A stretch of 64,000 nucleotides of DNA from Oceanirhabdus seepicola (GCF_023684385.1 NZ_JAGSOJ010000005.1:305982-369981); one strand, 5' to 3'. Counted from the stretch's first letter, positions 1 through 8,538 are shown. Made by a program: numbers and translations. Notes: generated from the sequence alone by a model not told the origin.

Positions 1-216
1 AAAATTCTTATCTAGATCCTTGTTATAAAGAATATTTCCACACTTTTTACATTTCTGCCACATACCCTCTGGTATTGATGGAGCATTTTCATCACTAGTC
101 ACTTCTTCACTAATACCACGATGATCCTCGTTAAGCAAAATCTTCTCTGATACTGCTTCAACAGTTGTAAGCTCAATATATTTACTTTTCTTCTTAAACA
201 ACTTCTTAATTCCCAT
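1..216 (-). CDS. accD: Acetyl-CoA carboxylase carboxyltransferase subunit beta, N-terminal part (cut by window edge)
   Basis: The first 72 codons of AccD, which with AccA transfers the carboxyl group from carboxybiotin to acetyl-CoA to make malonyl-CoA for fatty-acid synthesis. The reading frame starts at an ATG preceded by an AAGGT-type ribosome site and is open to the window edge. A basic start (MGIKKLFKKKSKYIEL) is followed by a linker and the first CxxC pair of the AccD zinc ribbon (WQKCKKCGNILY, about residues 53-64); the second pair and the catalytic crotonase fold lie outside the window. It follows accC by 33 bp and is clearly the next gene of the fatty-acid operon; accA would be expected beyond the edge. 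Confidence 0.9.
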   Translation of the reverse strand, partial: MGIKKLFKKKSKYIELTTVEAVSEKILLNEDHRGISEEVTSDENAPSIPEGMWQKCKKCGNILYNKDLDKNF

Positions 217-249
217 ATAATCACCAACCTTTTATTGTTGCACTATCGG

Positions 250-1593
250 TTACTGTTCCATAAATCTAGCTATATACCCTGTATCTAGATTGTTCTCAGT
301 ATAGTTCTTGTCGTTTAAAATCTTTAAGTGGAAATCAATGTTAGTCTTGACTCCTTTAAGAACAAACTCTTCAAGAGCTCTTTTCATACGGTTGATAGCT
401 TCATTTCTATCTTCACCATGTACAATTAGTTTACCTACCATAGAATCATATGTAGGTGGTATAGTATATCCATTATACATAGCACTATCTAATCTTACCC
501 CATATCCACCAGGATAATTCAAGATTTCTACTGTTCCTGGTGAAGGCATGAAGTTTCTCTCTGGATCTTCTGCATTTATTCTACATTCAATCGCATGACC
601 CTTTATTTTCACATCTTCCTGTGTTATCTTAAGTTCTTCACCATAAGCTACCTTTAATTGTTCTTTAACTATATCAACACCAGTAATCATCTCAGTAATT
701 GGATGTTCCACCTGTATTCTTGTGTTCATTTCCATAAAATAGAAATCACCATGTATATCTAATAGGAATTCTATAGTTCCTGCATTTTCATACTCAACAG
801 CTTTAGCAGCCTTTACAGCTACAACTCCCATTTGTTTTCTTAATTCTTCACTTACTACTCCACAAGGCGCTTCTTCAATAATTTTCTGATTTCTTCTTTG
901 AATAGAACAATCTCTCTCTCCAAGATGAATAACATTTCCATGCTTATCACCAAGAAGTTGAATCTCAACATGTCTTGGATTCTCTATAAATTTCTCCATA
1001 TACATTGTTCCATCACCAAAAGCTATTTCAGCTTCTCTCTTAGCAGTATTAAATGCATTTGCTAGCTCTTCTTCACATCTAACAATTCTTATTCCTCTAC
1101 CACCACCACCAGCTGATGCTTTTACCATTACTGGATATCCTATTTTCTTAGCTGTTTCCTTAGCTACCACTTCATTTTCAATAACTCCATCACTTCCTGG
1201 TATTACAGGTACACCCGCCGCTATCATTATATCTCTAGCGTTAGCCTTATCTCCCATTCTTGTAATAGTTTCTGGAGTAGGTCCTATGAAATTTATATTA
1301 CAATTTCTGCATATCTCTGCAAAATTAGCATTTTCGGATAAGAATCCAAACCCTGGATGAATAGCTTCTGCGCCAGTTAAAACTGCAGCACTTATTATAT
1401 TCTTTACATTTAGATAACTATCTGCTGGTTTCGGCCCACCTACACACACTGCCTCATCAGCTAATTGTGTATGTAGAGCCTCTTCATCAGCAGTTGAGTA
1501 TATTGCAACTGATTTTATACCAAGTTCTCTACATGCTCTTATAACTCTAACTGCAATTTCTCCTCTATTTGCTATTAAAACTTTTTTAAACAT
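250..1593 (-). CDS. accC: Biotin carboxylase subunit of acetyl-CoA carboxylase
   Basis: AccC carboxylates the biotin on AccB with bicarbonate and ATP, the first half-reaction of acetyl-CoA carboxylase in the cytoplasm. At 447 residues it has the usual length. The N-terminal biotin-carboxylase fold starts MFKKVLIANRGEIAVRVIRA; the ATP-grasp domain has the glycine-rich loop KASAGGGGRGIRIV near residue 160 and the FMEMNTRIQVEHPITE active-site segment near 285; the C-terminal domain holds the AHAIECRINAEDP-type motif (here GHAIECRINAEDP). It lies 3 bp after fabZ and 33 bp before accD, so it is translated from the same transcript and presumably shares FabT control. Confidence 0.97.
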   Translation of the reverse strand: MFKKVLIANRGEIAVRVIRACRELGIKSVAIYSTADEEALHTQLADEAVCVGGPKPADSYLNVKNIISAAVLTGAEAIHPGFGFLSENANFAEICRNCNINFIGPTPETITRMGDKANARDIMIAAGVPVIPGSDGVIENEVVAKETAKKIGYPVMVKASAGGGGRGIRIVRCEEELANAFNTAKREAEIAFGDGTMYMEKFIENPRHVEIQLLGDKHGNVIHLGERDCSIQRRNQKIIEEAPCGVVSEELRKQMGVVAVKAAKAVEYENAGTIEFLLDIHGDFYFMEMNTRIQVEHPITEMITGVDIVKEQLKVAYGEELKITQEDVKIKGHAIECRINAEDPERNFMPSPGTVEILNYPGGYGVRLDSAMYNGYTIPPTYDSMVGKLIVHGEDRNEAINRMKRALEEFVLKGVKTNIDFHLKILNDKNYTENNLDTGYIARFMEQ

Positions 1594-1596
1594 ACC

Positions 1597-2034
1597 TTAC
1601 ACCCCTACTGCGAAAATAAGTTCAGCCTCAACTGCAGTCTCTCCATTAACACTAGCAATAGCCTTTCCAATTCCAGCTGGCCCTTTTCTATTGATAATCT
1701 CAACCTGAAGCTTAAGTGTATCTCCAGGAGTAACTTTTCTTCTAAATTTAGCTTTTCTTATTCCACCGAAGTAAGCAATCTTACCTTTAAATTCATCTAA
1801 ACTCAATAATGCTACTGCTCCAACCTGAGCTAAAGCTTCTATCATTATAACCCCTGGCATAACAGGTTCTCCTGGAAAATGCCCTTGGAAAAAGTACTCG
1901 TTCATAGTTACATTCTTGTATCCTACTGCACTTTTACCTTCTTCTAATTCCTCTATATAATCTACAAATAGAAATGGATATCTATGTGGTATGATTTCCA
2001 TAATCTCTTTTACATCTAATCTCTTATTACACAT
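1597..2034 (-). CDS. fabZ: 3-hydroxyacyl-ACP dehydratase FabZ
   Basis: FabZ dehydrates 3-hydroxyacyl-ACP to trans-2-enoyl-ACP in each elongation cycle. The 145-residue protein has the hot-dog fold signatures: IMEIIPHRYPFLFVD near the N-terminus and the active-site helix FFQGHFPGEPVMPGVIMIEA, with catalytic His52 and Glu66. Length is normal. It sits between accB and accC with gaps of only 3 bp on each side. No FabM- or FabN-like isomerase is visible in the window, so how unsaturated fatty acids are made cannot be read here; FabZ alone makes the trans isomer. Confidence 0.97.
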   Translation of the reverse strand: MCNKRLDVKEIMEIIPHRYPFLFVDYIEELEEGKSAVGYKNVTMNEYFFQGHFPGEPVMPGVIMIEALAQVGAVALLSLDEFKGKIAYFGGIRKAKFRRKVTPGDTLKLQVEIINRKGPAGIGKAIASVNGETAVEAELIFAVGV

Positions 2035-2037
2035 TGA

Positions 2038-2529
2038 TTACTTCCTCCTGATTTTAATGATAGGCTGATCATACTGAACCATATCTTCATTCTTAACAAG
2101 AATTTCTACGATTTCCCCACTGACTTCAGCTGTTATCTCATTCATAAGTTTCATTGCTTCTATAATACATAGTGGCTGTCCCTTAGATACCATATCCCCT
2201 ACCTTAACAAAAGCAGGATCATCTGGACTTGGTGACGCATAATATGTTCCCACTATTGGAGAATTAATATATTCAAAATTACTATCGTCTTCTATATTTT
2301 TATCATCTACTATTTCTTCTGTAACTTGCACATTTGAAGTTACTGCTTCCACAGCTACCTCTTTTTCTTCTTTTGGTAATTCATTTATTCTTTCGTTACT
2401 TATGATTCTTACTTCTCCACTTGCGCCTTTGGACATCTTTATTTTTAAGCTATCCTTCTCAAGTTCAAATTCATTTAAATTTGAATTACTGATTAAAGTA
2501 ATAAGTTCCTTTATATTATTAAAGTCCAT
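2038..2529 (-). CDS. accB: Biotin carboxyl carrier protein of acetyl-CoA carboxylase
   Basis: AccB (BCCP) carries biotin between the carboxylase and transferase sites of acetyl-CoA carboxylase. The 163-residue protein has the usual three parts: an N-terminal segment (MDFNNIKELITLIS), a charged low-complexity linker rich in Glu, Val and Asp (about 45-85), and a C-terminal biotinyl domain containing SPIVGTYYASPSPD and the biotinylation motif EAMKLMNE, with Lys127 as the biotinylated residue. It lies 2 bp after fabF and 3 bp before fabZ. Biotin must be attached by a BirA-type ligase that is not in this window. Confidence 0.97.
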   Translation of the reverse strand: MDFNNIKELITLISNSNLNEFELEKDSLKIKMSKGASGEVRIISNERINELPKEEKEVAVEAVTSNVQVTEEIVDDKNIEDDSNFEYINSPIVGTYYASPSPDDPAFVKVGDMVSKGQPLCIIEAMKLMNEITAEVSGEIVEILVKNEDMVQYDQPIIKIRRK

Positions 2530-2531
2530 CC

Positions 2532-3767
2532 TTACTCACTCCATTTCTTCAATAATAATGATGCGTTATGTCCACCAAATCCTAGTGAATTAGAAAGAGT
2601 ATAGTTAACTGTATGCTCTCTTCCATTTCCTTTTACATAATCAAGATCTAATTCTTCATCATCAACCTGTAATCCAACAGTTTCATGTACAAAATTTTCT
2701 TGAATAGATTTTACACATGCAATTGCTTCTACAGCTCCACTAGCACCTAAAAGGTGACCTATCATTGATTTTGTGGAACTAACTGGTATTTTATAAGCAA
2801 CTTCTCCAAATACACTCTTTATTGCAGCTGTTTCAAACTTATCGTTATATGGTGTACTTGTTCCATGTGCATTTATATAAGAAACTTCTTCTTTAGTTAT
2901 TCCAGCTTCTTCAATAGCCATAATCATAGATCTTGCTGCACCCTCTCCTCCTGGAGCTGGAGATGTTATATGGTAAGCATCACATGTTGCTCCATATCCC
3001 ACAACCTCAGCATATATCTTTGCTCCTCTAGCTAATGCATGATCAAGAGATTCAATTATTAGTATTCCTGCTCCCTCTCCCATAACAAATCCTGCACGCT
3101 CTTTATCAAAAGGTATTGAAGCTCTCTTTGGATCATTGTTTGCATTCAATGCAGTTAAGGATGTAAATCCAGCTATTGCAAGAGGTGTTATTCCTGCCTC
3201 TGATCCTCCAGTAATTGAAATATCTGAATATCCATATTTTATATGTCTAAATGCTTCTCCTATTGCATTTGTTCCTGAAGCACATGCTGTAACAACAGTA
3301 TTACATATTCCTTTTGCTCCGTACTTTATTGCAACATTTCCTGCTGCAAGATTGCTTATCATCATTGGTATCATAAAGGGAGATACTCTAGTTGTATCTT
3401 TTGAAACCATCTTTGAATGCTCTTTTTCTAATGTTGATAATCCACCTATTCCAGAACCGATTATAACACTGAATTTTTCCTTATTTACCTTTTCTAAATC
3501 TATATTTGAATCCTGGATTGCTTCCTTTGATGCCGCTAGCGCAAACTGTGAAAATCTATCTAGCTTTCTGATTTCTCTTTTATCGATATAATCTTCTGGT
3601 TTAAAATCTTTAGCTTCTGCAGCTATTTTAACTTTAAATTTCTCAGTATCAAAACTCTCAATAAAATCTATTGCACATTTACCCTCTTTTACATTATTCC
3701 AAAACTTATCTACACCTGTACCTAATGGTGTAACTGCACCAATTCCTGTAATTACTACTCTATTCAT
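2532..3767 (-). CDS. fabF: 3-oxoacyl-ACP synthase II (FabF)
   Basis: FabF condenses malonyl-ACP with acyl-ACP to elongate the chain. At 411 residues it has family length and a complete Cys-His-His active site: Cys162 in TVVTACASGTNAIG, His301 in SYINAHGTSTPYND and His338 in MIGHLLGASGA. The C-terminal NSLGFGGHNASLL gatekeeper loop is intact. It follows fabG by 15 bp and is followed by accB after 2 bp. It is the only KAS I/II-type enzyme in the operon. Confidence 0.97.
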   Translation of the reverse strand: MNRVVITGIGAVTPLGTGVDKFWNNVKEGKCAIDFIESFDTEKFKVKIAAEAKDFKPEDYIDKREIRKLDRFSQFALAASKEAIQDSNIDLEKVNKEKFSVIIGSGIGGLSTLEKEHSKMVSKDTTRVSPFMIPMMISNLAAGNVAIKYGAKGICNTVVTACASGTNAIGEAFRHIKYGYSDISITGGSEAGITPLAIAGFTSLTALNANNDPKRASIPFDKERAGFVMGEGAGILIIESLDHALARGAKIYAEVVGYGATCDAYHITSPAPGGEGAARSMIMAIEEAGITKEEVSYINAHGTSTPYNDKFETAAIKSVFGEVAYKIPVSSTKSMIGHLLGASGAVEAIACVKSIQENFVHETVGLQVDDEELDLDYVKGNGREHTVNYTLSNSLGFGGHNASLLLKKWSE

Positions 3768-3782
3768 TAGAATACTCCTCCT

Positions 3783-4523
3783 CTACATTGCCATTCCGCC
3801 GTCAACATTGACGATTTGTCCTGTAACATACGCCGCCTCATCACTTGATAAGAATGCTACTAAATTAGCCACATCCTCTGGTTTACCCATCTTTTTTAGT
3901 GGCACTGATTTAAGAATTGCGTCTTTAACTCTATCACTTAATTCTTCTGTCATATCTGTTTCAATAAACCCAGGTGCAATAGCATTAACTGTTATTCCTC
4001 TTGATGCTAATTCTCTAGCAGCTGATTTAGTTGCCCCTATAACTCCTGCTTTAGATGCTGAGTAGTTTAACTGACCTGCATTTCCTGTGATACCAACTAC
4101 AGAAGTCATATTTATTATTCTTCCGCTTCTCTGCTTCATCATTATTGGAGTTATATGCTTTATGAAATTAAATACTCCTTTAAGATTTACATCAATTACT
4201 CTATCAAAATCCTCTTCTTTCATTCTCATAAGTAAAGTATCTTTTGTAATACCCGCATTATTAACCAATATATCTAATGAACCCATTTCTTTATGAGCCT
4301 CATCTATCATTTCCTTTACTCTATTAAAATCACTAACATCACCTTGTATCAATAATGCTTTTACCCCTTTACTCTCTATCTCTTTCTTTAACTCTTCTAA
4401 TTCAGGGTTTTCTCTTCTATAATTTATAACAATATTAGCACCCTTCTCAGCTAATTTTAGAGCAATAGCTTTTCCTATTCCTCTAGATCCACCAGTAACA
4501 AAAGCTACTTTCCCATTTAACAT
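3783..4523 (-). CDS. fabG: 3-oxoacyl-ACP reductase (FabG)
   Basis: FabG is the NADPH-dependent short-chain dehydrogenase that reduces 3-oxoacyl-ACP. The 246-residue protein shows the cofactor loop TGGSRGIG (10-17), the NNAG motif (88-91), the catalytic Ser141, and the YxxxK pair Tyr154/Lys158 in NYSASKAG. The C-terminal YVTGQIVNVDGGMAM is typical of FabG as opposed to other SDRs. It is 2 bp downstream of fabD and 15 bp upstream of fabF in the fatty-acid operon. Confidence 0.97.
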   Translation of the reverse strand: MLNGKVAFVTGGSRGIGKAIALKLAEKGANIVINYRRENPELEELKKEIESKGVKALLIQGDVSDFNRVKEMIDEAHKEMGSLDILVNNAGITKDTLLMRMKEEDFDRVIDVNLKGVFNFIKHITPIMMKQRSGRIINMTSVVGITGNAGQLNYSASKAGVIGATKSAARELASRGITVNAIAPGFIETDMTEELSDRVKDAILKSVPLKKMGKPEDVANLVAFLSSDEAAYVTGQIVNVDGGMAM

Positions 4524-4525
4524 AG

Positions 4526-5464
4526 CTATTCTCCTCTCAATTTGCTTAATGTATTCTCTAATGTTTTTAAGTCTTCTATATTCATACAGTTTAATTTTCT
4601 ATCTACTTTCTTAACGAAACCACTTAAAACTCTTCCTGGTCCAATTTCAATAAATGTATCTATTCCATCATTAATCATATTTCTGATTGATTTTTCCCAA
4701 TATACACTACTCATTACTTGTAGCTTCATTATTTCTTTAATACCATCACTGCTATTCAGTTTTTCACCATTCACATTCATATATATAGGTAATGAATTCT
4801 CTTTGAACTCAATATTATTCATTTCATTGTAAAGATTCTCTGCAGCCTCTTTAAGTAATTTTGTATGGAAAGGACCACTTACATTTAACTTTAAAGCTCT
4901 CTTTGCTCCCATTTCCTTAGCAATTTCAACAGCTCTATCAATAGCAGCCGTTTCTCCACCAATAACAATTTGTTTTGGACAATTTAAATTAGATATCTGT
5001 AATACATCCTCTTCTTTTGCCTTATTAACTAATTCTTCAACCTGATCTACATCAAGTCCAATGATTGCTGCTAATGTACCATCTACATCTTTAACAGCCT
5101 CTTCCATGAAAAGCCCTCTTTTTCTAACAAGCTTTACACATTCTTCAAATGATATCATTCCACAACTTACAAGTGCTGAATATTCTCCTAAACTTAACCC
5201 TGCTACTGCATGATATTCTATTCCTTCTTTTTCAAAAGCCCTAAGAGCAGCTATACTAGTTGTTAGAATCGCTGGTTGCGTATATTCTGTTTTATCTATT
5301 TTTCCATCTCCACCATCAAAACAAATATCCTTTATTGATAAACCTAATTCTCTGTCTGCAATATCAAATACTTCTCTACATTCATCTATACTTTCATAAA
5401 GTTCTTTTCCCATTCCAGCATATTGAGCTCCCTGCCCTGAAAATATAAGTGCAATTTTACTCAT
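4526..5464 (-). CDS. fabD: Malonyl-CoA:ACP transacylase (FabD)
   Basis: FabD moves malonyl groups from CoA to the acyl carrier protein to feed elongation. The 312-residue protein begins KIALIFSGQGAQYAGMG, has the nucleophilic Ser91 in the GLSLGEYSAL elbow, and the catalytic His200 in VSGPFHTKLL; the QPAILTTSIA segment (about 63-72) supplies the oxyanion-hole glutamine. Its start codon overlaps the fabK stop by one base, indicating translational coupling. Confidence 0.97.
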   Translation of the reverse strand: MSKIALIFSGQGAQYAGMGKELYESIDECREVFDIADRELGLSIKDICFDGGDGKIDKTEYTQPAILTTSIAALRAFEKEGIEYHAVAGLSLGEYSALVSCGMISFEECVKLVRKRGLFMEEAVKDVDGTLAAIIGLDVDQVEELVNKAKEEDVLQISNLNCPKQIVIGGETAAIDRAVEIAKEMGAKRALKLNVSGPFHTKLLKEAAENLYNEMNNIEFKENSLPIYMNVNGEKLNSSDGIKEIMKLQVMSSVYWEKSIRNMINDGIDTFIEIGPGRVLSGFVKKVDRKLNCMNIEDLKTLENTLSKLRGE

Positions 5465-6396
5465 TATCTTACGCCCTCCAAAACCTTATTAGCTTCATCA
5501 AATATCTCTTCTATTATTTCTTTACAACTTTGAGTCTTTTTAATCAATCCAGCAATCTGTCCTGCCATTACAGAACCATTGGCTATATCTCCTTCAACAA
5601 CCGCTTTTCTCAATGCGCCTCTTCCTGCTTCCTCAAACTCTTCAATGCTTATCCCTTGTTTTTCAAGCATTACCATTTTTCTTGATAATTTATTCTTCAA
5701 TACCCTTACAGGATGACCTGTAAATCTTCCTGTAGCAACAGTATCTATATCTTTAGCATTTATAACTTTCTCTTTGTATGCATCACAAACTGAACATTCA
5801 TCTGCAACAAGGAACCTAGTTCCAACTTGAATTCCTTCAGCACCTAGAATCATAGCTGCTGCTAATCCTCTACCATCACCAATTCCTCCAGCAGCAATAA
5901 CAGGAATACTCACTGCATCAACAACTTGTGGAATTAATGTCATAGTAGTTAATTCTCCAATATGACCACCAGCCTCGCAACCTTCAGCTACTACTGCATC
6001 CGCTCCTGCTCTCTCCATTCTTTTAGCTAAAGCAACTGATGCAACTACTGGAACAACCTTGATTCCAGATTCCTTCCACATCTCCATGTATTTTCCTGGA
6101 TTCCCTGCACCTGTTGTTACTACTTTAACTCCTAACTCACAAACTAAGTGAGCAATTTCATCAGCAAATGGACTTAATAGCATTATATTAACCCCAAAAG
6201 GTTTATTAGTCTTATCTTTAGTTTTTAAAATTTGCTCTCTTACCCATTCAGTGGGAGCATTTCCTGCTGCAATTATTCCTAAACCTCCAGCTTCAGATAC
6301 AGCTGATGCCAGATTATGGTCTGCAATCCATGCCATACCTCCTTGGAAAATAGGGTATTCAATATTGAATATTTCACAGATTTTAGTATCAAACAT
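5464..6396 (-). CDS. fabK: FMN-dependent enoyl-ACP reductase II (FabK)
   Basis: FabK reduces enoyl-ACP with NAD(P)H and FMN, the last step of the elongation cycle; it replaces FabI in many Streptococcus and Clostridium species, and FabK enzymes are known to be insensitive to triclosan. The 310 residues form a nitronate-monooxygenase-like TIM barrel: YPIFQGGMAWIA at the N-terminus, EGCEAGGHIGE near 140, VPVIAAGGIGDGRG and the phosphate-binding LGAEGIQVGTRF. A strong site (AAGGAGGAAAC) precedes the ATG. It is separated from acpP by 231 bp containing a shrunken repeat and a hairpin, the only large gap inside the operon. Confidence 0.95.
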   Translation of the reverse strand: MFDTKICEIFNIEYPIFQGGMAWIADHNLASAVSEAGGLGIIAAGNAPTEWVREQILKTKDKTNKPFGVNIMLLSPFADEIAHLVCELGVKVVTTGAGNPGKYMEMWKESGIKVVPVVASVALAKRMERAGADAVVAEGCEAGGHIGELTTMTLIPQVVDAVSIPVIAAGGIGDGRGLAAAMILGAEGIQVGTRFLVADECSVCDAYKEKVINAKDIDTVATGRFTGHPVRVLKNKLSRKMVMLEKQGISIEEFEEAGRGALRKAVVEGDIANGSVMAGQIAGLIKKTQSCKEIIEEIFDEANKVLEGVR

Positions 6397-6412
6397 AATG
6401 TTTCCTCCTTGA

Positions 6413-6453
6413 CTTAGGCATATTCAAACTTGTTATTTATTCTCATATACCTT
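6413..6453. repeat. Shrunken copy of the 165-bp inverted-repeat element, inside the acpP-fabK gap
   Basis: The segment reads as two element ends joined with almost nothing between them: TTAGGCATATTCAAA followed directly by CTTGTTATTTATTC and TCATATACCTTA. These match the two terminal repeats of the complete copies at 19096-19260, 33426-33590 and 44492-44650. The interior is missing. It lies 17 bp upstream of the fabK start on the transcribed (minus) side, so it is part of the fab transcript. Confidence 0.7.
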
Positions 6454-6548
6454 ATCTATACATAAAGATAGTGCACTTATTATCTTAATATTTGTAATCT
6501 CACTTTTTAGGCATATCTAAAAATATAAGTCTACTATATTAAGATAAC

Positions 6549-6599
6549 CAGACGAAAAGGAACACGGGCTTCATGTTTAATAACAACCCTCTTCGTCTG
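6549..6599 (-). other. Stem-loop in the acpP-fabK intergenic RNA
   Basis: CAGACGAAAAGG (6549-6560) pairs with CCTCTTCGTCTG (6588-6599). On the minus-strand RNA, the transcribed one, all 12 pairs form, one being a G-U wobble, around a 27-nt loop. No U-run follows on the minus strand, so it does not look like a simple terminator. It could be a processing or mRNA-stability site separating highly expressed acpP from the rest of the operon; this is inference. Confidence 0.5.
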
Positions 6600-6627
6600 A
6601 TTTTCATCAATATTTTATATGATTTTA

Positions 6628-6858
6628 CTAGTTTTTCTTACTTTCAATGTACTTAACCATTTCATTTACAGATTTCATTCCTTCAACATCTTCGTTAGGA
6701 ATCTCAATCTCAAACTCTTCTTCTAAAGACATTACAACTTCAAATATCTCTAATGAATCTACACCTAAGTCATCAATTAACTTAGTTTCCATTTTAATTT
6801 CCTCTGTATCAATACCTAATTGATCTGCAATAATTTCTTTAATTTTTTCAAATATCAT
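6628..6858 (-). CDS. acpP: Acyl carrier protein
   Basis: ACP carries growing acyl chains on a 4'-phosphopantetheine arm. The 76-residue acidic protein has the invariant attachment motif DDLGVDSLEIFEVVMSLEEEF with Ser35 as the attachment site. A TAAGGAGG site precedes the ATG. The gene is separated from fabH upstream by 109 bp holding a FabT-type operator and promoter-like sequence, and from fabK downstream by 231 bp, so it probably has its own promoter and may be expressed above the rest of the operon. Confidence 0.96.
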   Translation of the reverse strand: MIFEKIKEIIADQLGIDTEEIKMETKLIDDLGVDSLEIFEVVMSLEEEFEIEIPNEDVEGMKSVNEMVKYIESKKN

Positions 6859-6950
6859 TTTGCTTCCTCCTTAAAATTAACATCTTGTTTTATTTTGTTT
6901 TATTATTTTATAATATATTCAAATTACTTTTTTATAGTATATTCAAATTA

Positions 6951-6963
6951 TTTGATTATCAAA
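6951..6963 (-). promoter_or_regulatory. FabT-type operator upstream of acpP
   Basis: TTTGATTATCAAA is a perfect palindrome (6-bp arms, one central base) matching the core of the FabT box described in streptococci (ANTTTGATTATCAAATT, from memory). It lies in the fabH-acpP gap, about 93 bp before the acpP start. On the minus strand TTGATA inside the box is followed 15 bp later by TATACT, so the operator may cover a -35 element. A second box lies at the fabT promoter. Confidence 0.75.
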
Positions 6964-6967
6964 CCTT

Positions 6968-7939
6968 TTAATATTCTACTAGAGCGTAACCCCAACTTAA
7001 TCCTCCTCCAAAACCAACCATAATGAACTTATCGCCTCTTTGGATTAAATTTTTCTCCATCATCTCATTTAAAGCAATACCAATACTTGCAGCTGATGTA
7101 TTACCATATTCTGAAAGATTAGTGTAGAACTTATCGCTACTTACTTTAAGTTTTCTAGCTGCTGTCTCTATAATTCTTGTGTTTGCTTGATGTGGAACGA
7201 TGTATTTTATATCATTTATAGTTAGATTGTTTCTCTCTAACACATCTTTAACATTCTTAGCAATAACTTTAACTCCAAATCTAAATATGTCACTTCCACT
7301 CATTTGTATATGATCTAACTCTTCATCGCTTTCAACACAAAGGTTTCTCAGTGGTCTAGTTTTACATGTCAATGCCATACCTGCAGCCCCATCACTATAT
7401 ATATCAATATCCTTGATACCAATGTTTTCATCTGTTTGTTCAAGAACTACTGCTGAAGCCCCATCTCCGAAAAGAACACATGTATTTCTGTCTTTCCAGT
7501 CTATTATCCTAGATAATACTTCACTTCCAATTACCAAAGCCTTTTTGTATCGCTCTTCCATCATGAATTGCTTAGCGATTTTCATTCCATAGATTAATCC
7601 TGAACAAGCAGCTGTAATATCAAATGCTACAGCATTGTGAGCTCCTAATAATCCTTGAACTACACATGCAGTGCTTGGAACATGATAATCAGGTGAACAT
7701 GTTGCTACAATTATCAAATCAATATCTTCTGGTAATATACTGTTCTTATCAAGAGCATTTTTTCCTGCTTTAAATGCTAATTGTGAAGTATCCTCACCAT
7801 CCGATATTCTTCTTTTTGATATCCCGGTTCTACTTTCAATCCATTCGTCACTAGTCTCAACAATCTTTTCTAAATCGAAATTAGTAACTATGTTATCCGG
7901 AGTATATTGTCCTGTAGCAATGATTTTTACATTCTTCAT
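6968..7939 (-). CDS. fabH: 3-oxoacyl-ACP synthase III (FabH)
   Basis: FabH starts fatty-acid synthesis by condensing a short acyl-CoA with malonyl-ACP. The 323-residue thiolase-fold protein has the full Cys-His-Asn triad: Cys112 in DITAACSGLIYGM, His250 in IVPHQANTRI and Asn280 in SEYGNTSAASI. The C-terminal GFGGGLSWGYALVEY is characteristic. It starts 2 bp after the fabT stop. Whether it prefers acetyl-CoA or branched primers cannot be told from the sequence. Confidence 0.97.
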   Translation of the reverse strand: MKNVKIIATGQYTPDNIVTNFDLEKIVETSDEWIESRTGISKRRISDGEDTSQLAFKAGKNALDKNSILPEDIDLIIVATCSPDYHVPSTACVVQGLLGAHNAVAFDITAACSGLIYGMKIAKQFMMEERYKKALVIGSEVLSRIIDWKDRNTCVLFGDGASAVVLEQTDENIGIKDIDIYSDGAAGMALTCKTRPLRNLCVESDEELDHIQMSGSDIFRFGVKVIAKNVKDVLERNNLTINDIKYIVPHQANTRIIETAARKLKVSSDKFYTNLSEYGNTSAASIGIALNEMMEKNLIQRGDKFIMVGFGGGLSWGYALVEY

Positions 7940-7941
7940 AC

Positions 7942-8409
7942 CTACTCCTTCTTTCCTGTTCTTTTTATATTATAATTACTTTTAAAGAACTTATTTAATT
8001 TTTCTAAAGCTGAGTTTAAAACAACGCCTTCTTCTTCTGTTAGTCCATCTATAGTATTCTTTATCATGTCTGTATGAAATTTTTCATGTACTCTAAAAGC
8101 TAATTTACCTTTTCTAGTTAATGATATTTCAACAACTCGTCTATCTCTATCACTTCTTTGTCTATTAACATATCCTTTTTTAACAAGATTATTCATAGCT
8201 ATTGTTAATGTCCCTACTGTAATTCCTAAATCCATAGCAATTTCGGACATAGTTCTACTTCCATACATTCCAATTTCCTCAATTGTATGGATTTCTGTTA
8301 TTGATAAATCATTAAACTTACCCTCCGCAAGAGCATTCTGTTCAATTATCAATATATCGTTAAAAAGATCAACTAATAATTCATTTAATACTGCAAAAGA
8401 TCTGTTCAC
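7942..8409 (-). CDS. fabT: MarR-family regulator of fatty-acid synthesis, FabT-like
   Basis: A 155-residue MarR-type winged-helix repressor heading the fab operon. The wing-helix region is TMSEIAMDLGITVGTLTIAMNNLVKKGYVNRQRSDRDRRVVEISLT split over about residues 50-100. I place the start at a GTG (peptide VNRSFAVLNELL) because AAGGTGAT lies just upstream; a longer ATG start at 8454 would begin inside the operator palindrome. In streptococci FabT represses fab genes with acyl-ACP as corepressor; the same gene position and the two matching operators here support that role. It ends 2 bp before fabH. Confidence 0.88.
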   Translation of the reverse strand: MNRSFAVLNELLVDLFNDILIIEQNALAEGKFNDLSITEIHTIEEIGMYGSRTMSEIAMDLGITVGTLTIAMNNLVKKGYVNRQRSDRDRRVVEISLTRKGKLAFRVHEKFHTDMIKNTIDGLTEEEGVVLNSALEKLNKFFKSNYNIKRTGKKE

Positions 8410-8439
8410 ATTTATCACCTTATCTAAAATAATTTTTAT

Positions 8440-8482
8440 TACTTTGATAATCAAAGTATATCATAAAACAAGCTTTTGTCAA
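8440..8482 (-). promoter_or_regulatory. fabT promoter overlapped by a FabT operator
   Basis: On the minus strand TTGACA (8477-8482) and TATACT (8455-8460) are 16 bp apart and form a good sigma-A promoter. The palindrome TACTTTGATAATCAAAGTA (8440-8458, perfect 9-bp arms) overlaps the -10 element and the expected start site, so binding of the repressor would block its own operon. The box has the same core as the one at 6951-6963. Confidence 0.85.
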
Positions 8483-8538
8483 CACTAAAAAATGTAATTT
8501 CAGAAAATTTTAAAATAATATCTATGATTATTATTTTT

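Noticed and set aside
8410..8454. N-terminal extension of the MarR-type regulator to an ATG at 8454
   Set aside because: It would start inside the FabT operator and has no ribosome site; the GTG at 8409 follows AAGGTGAT.
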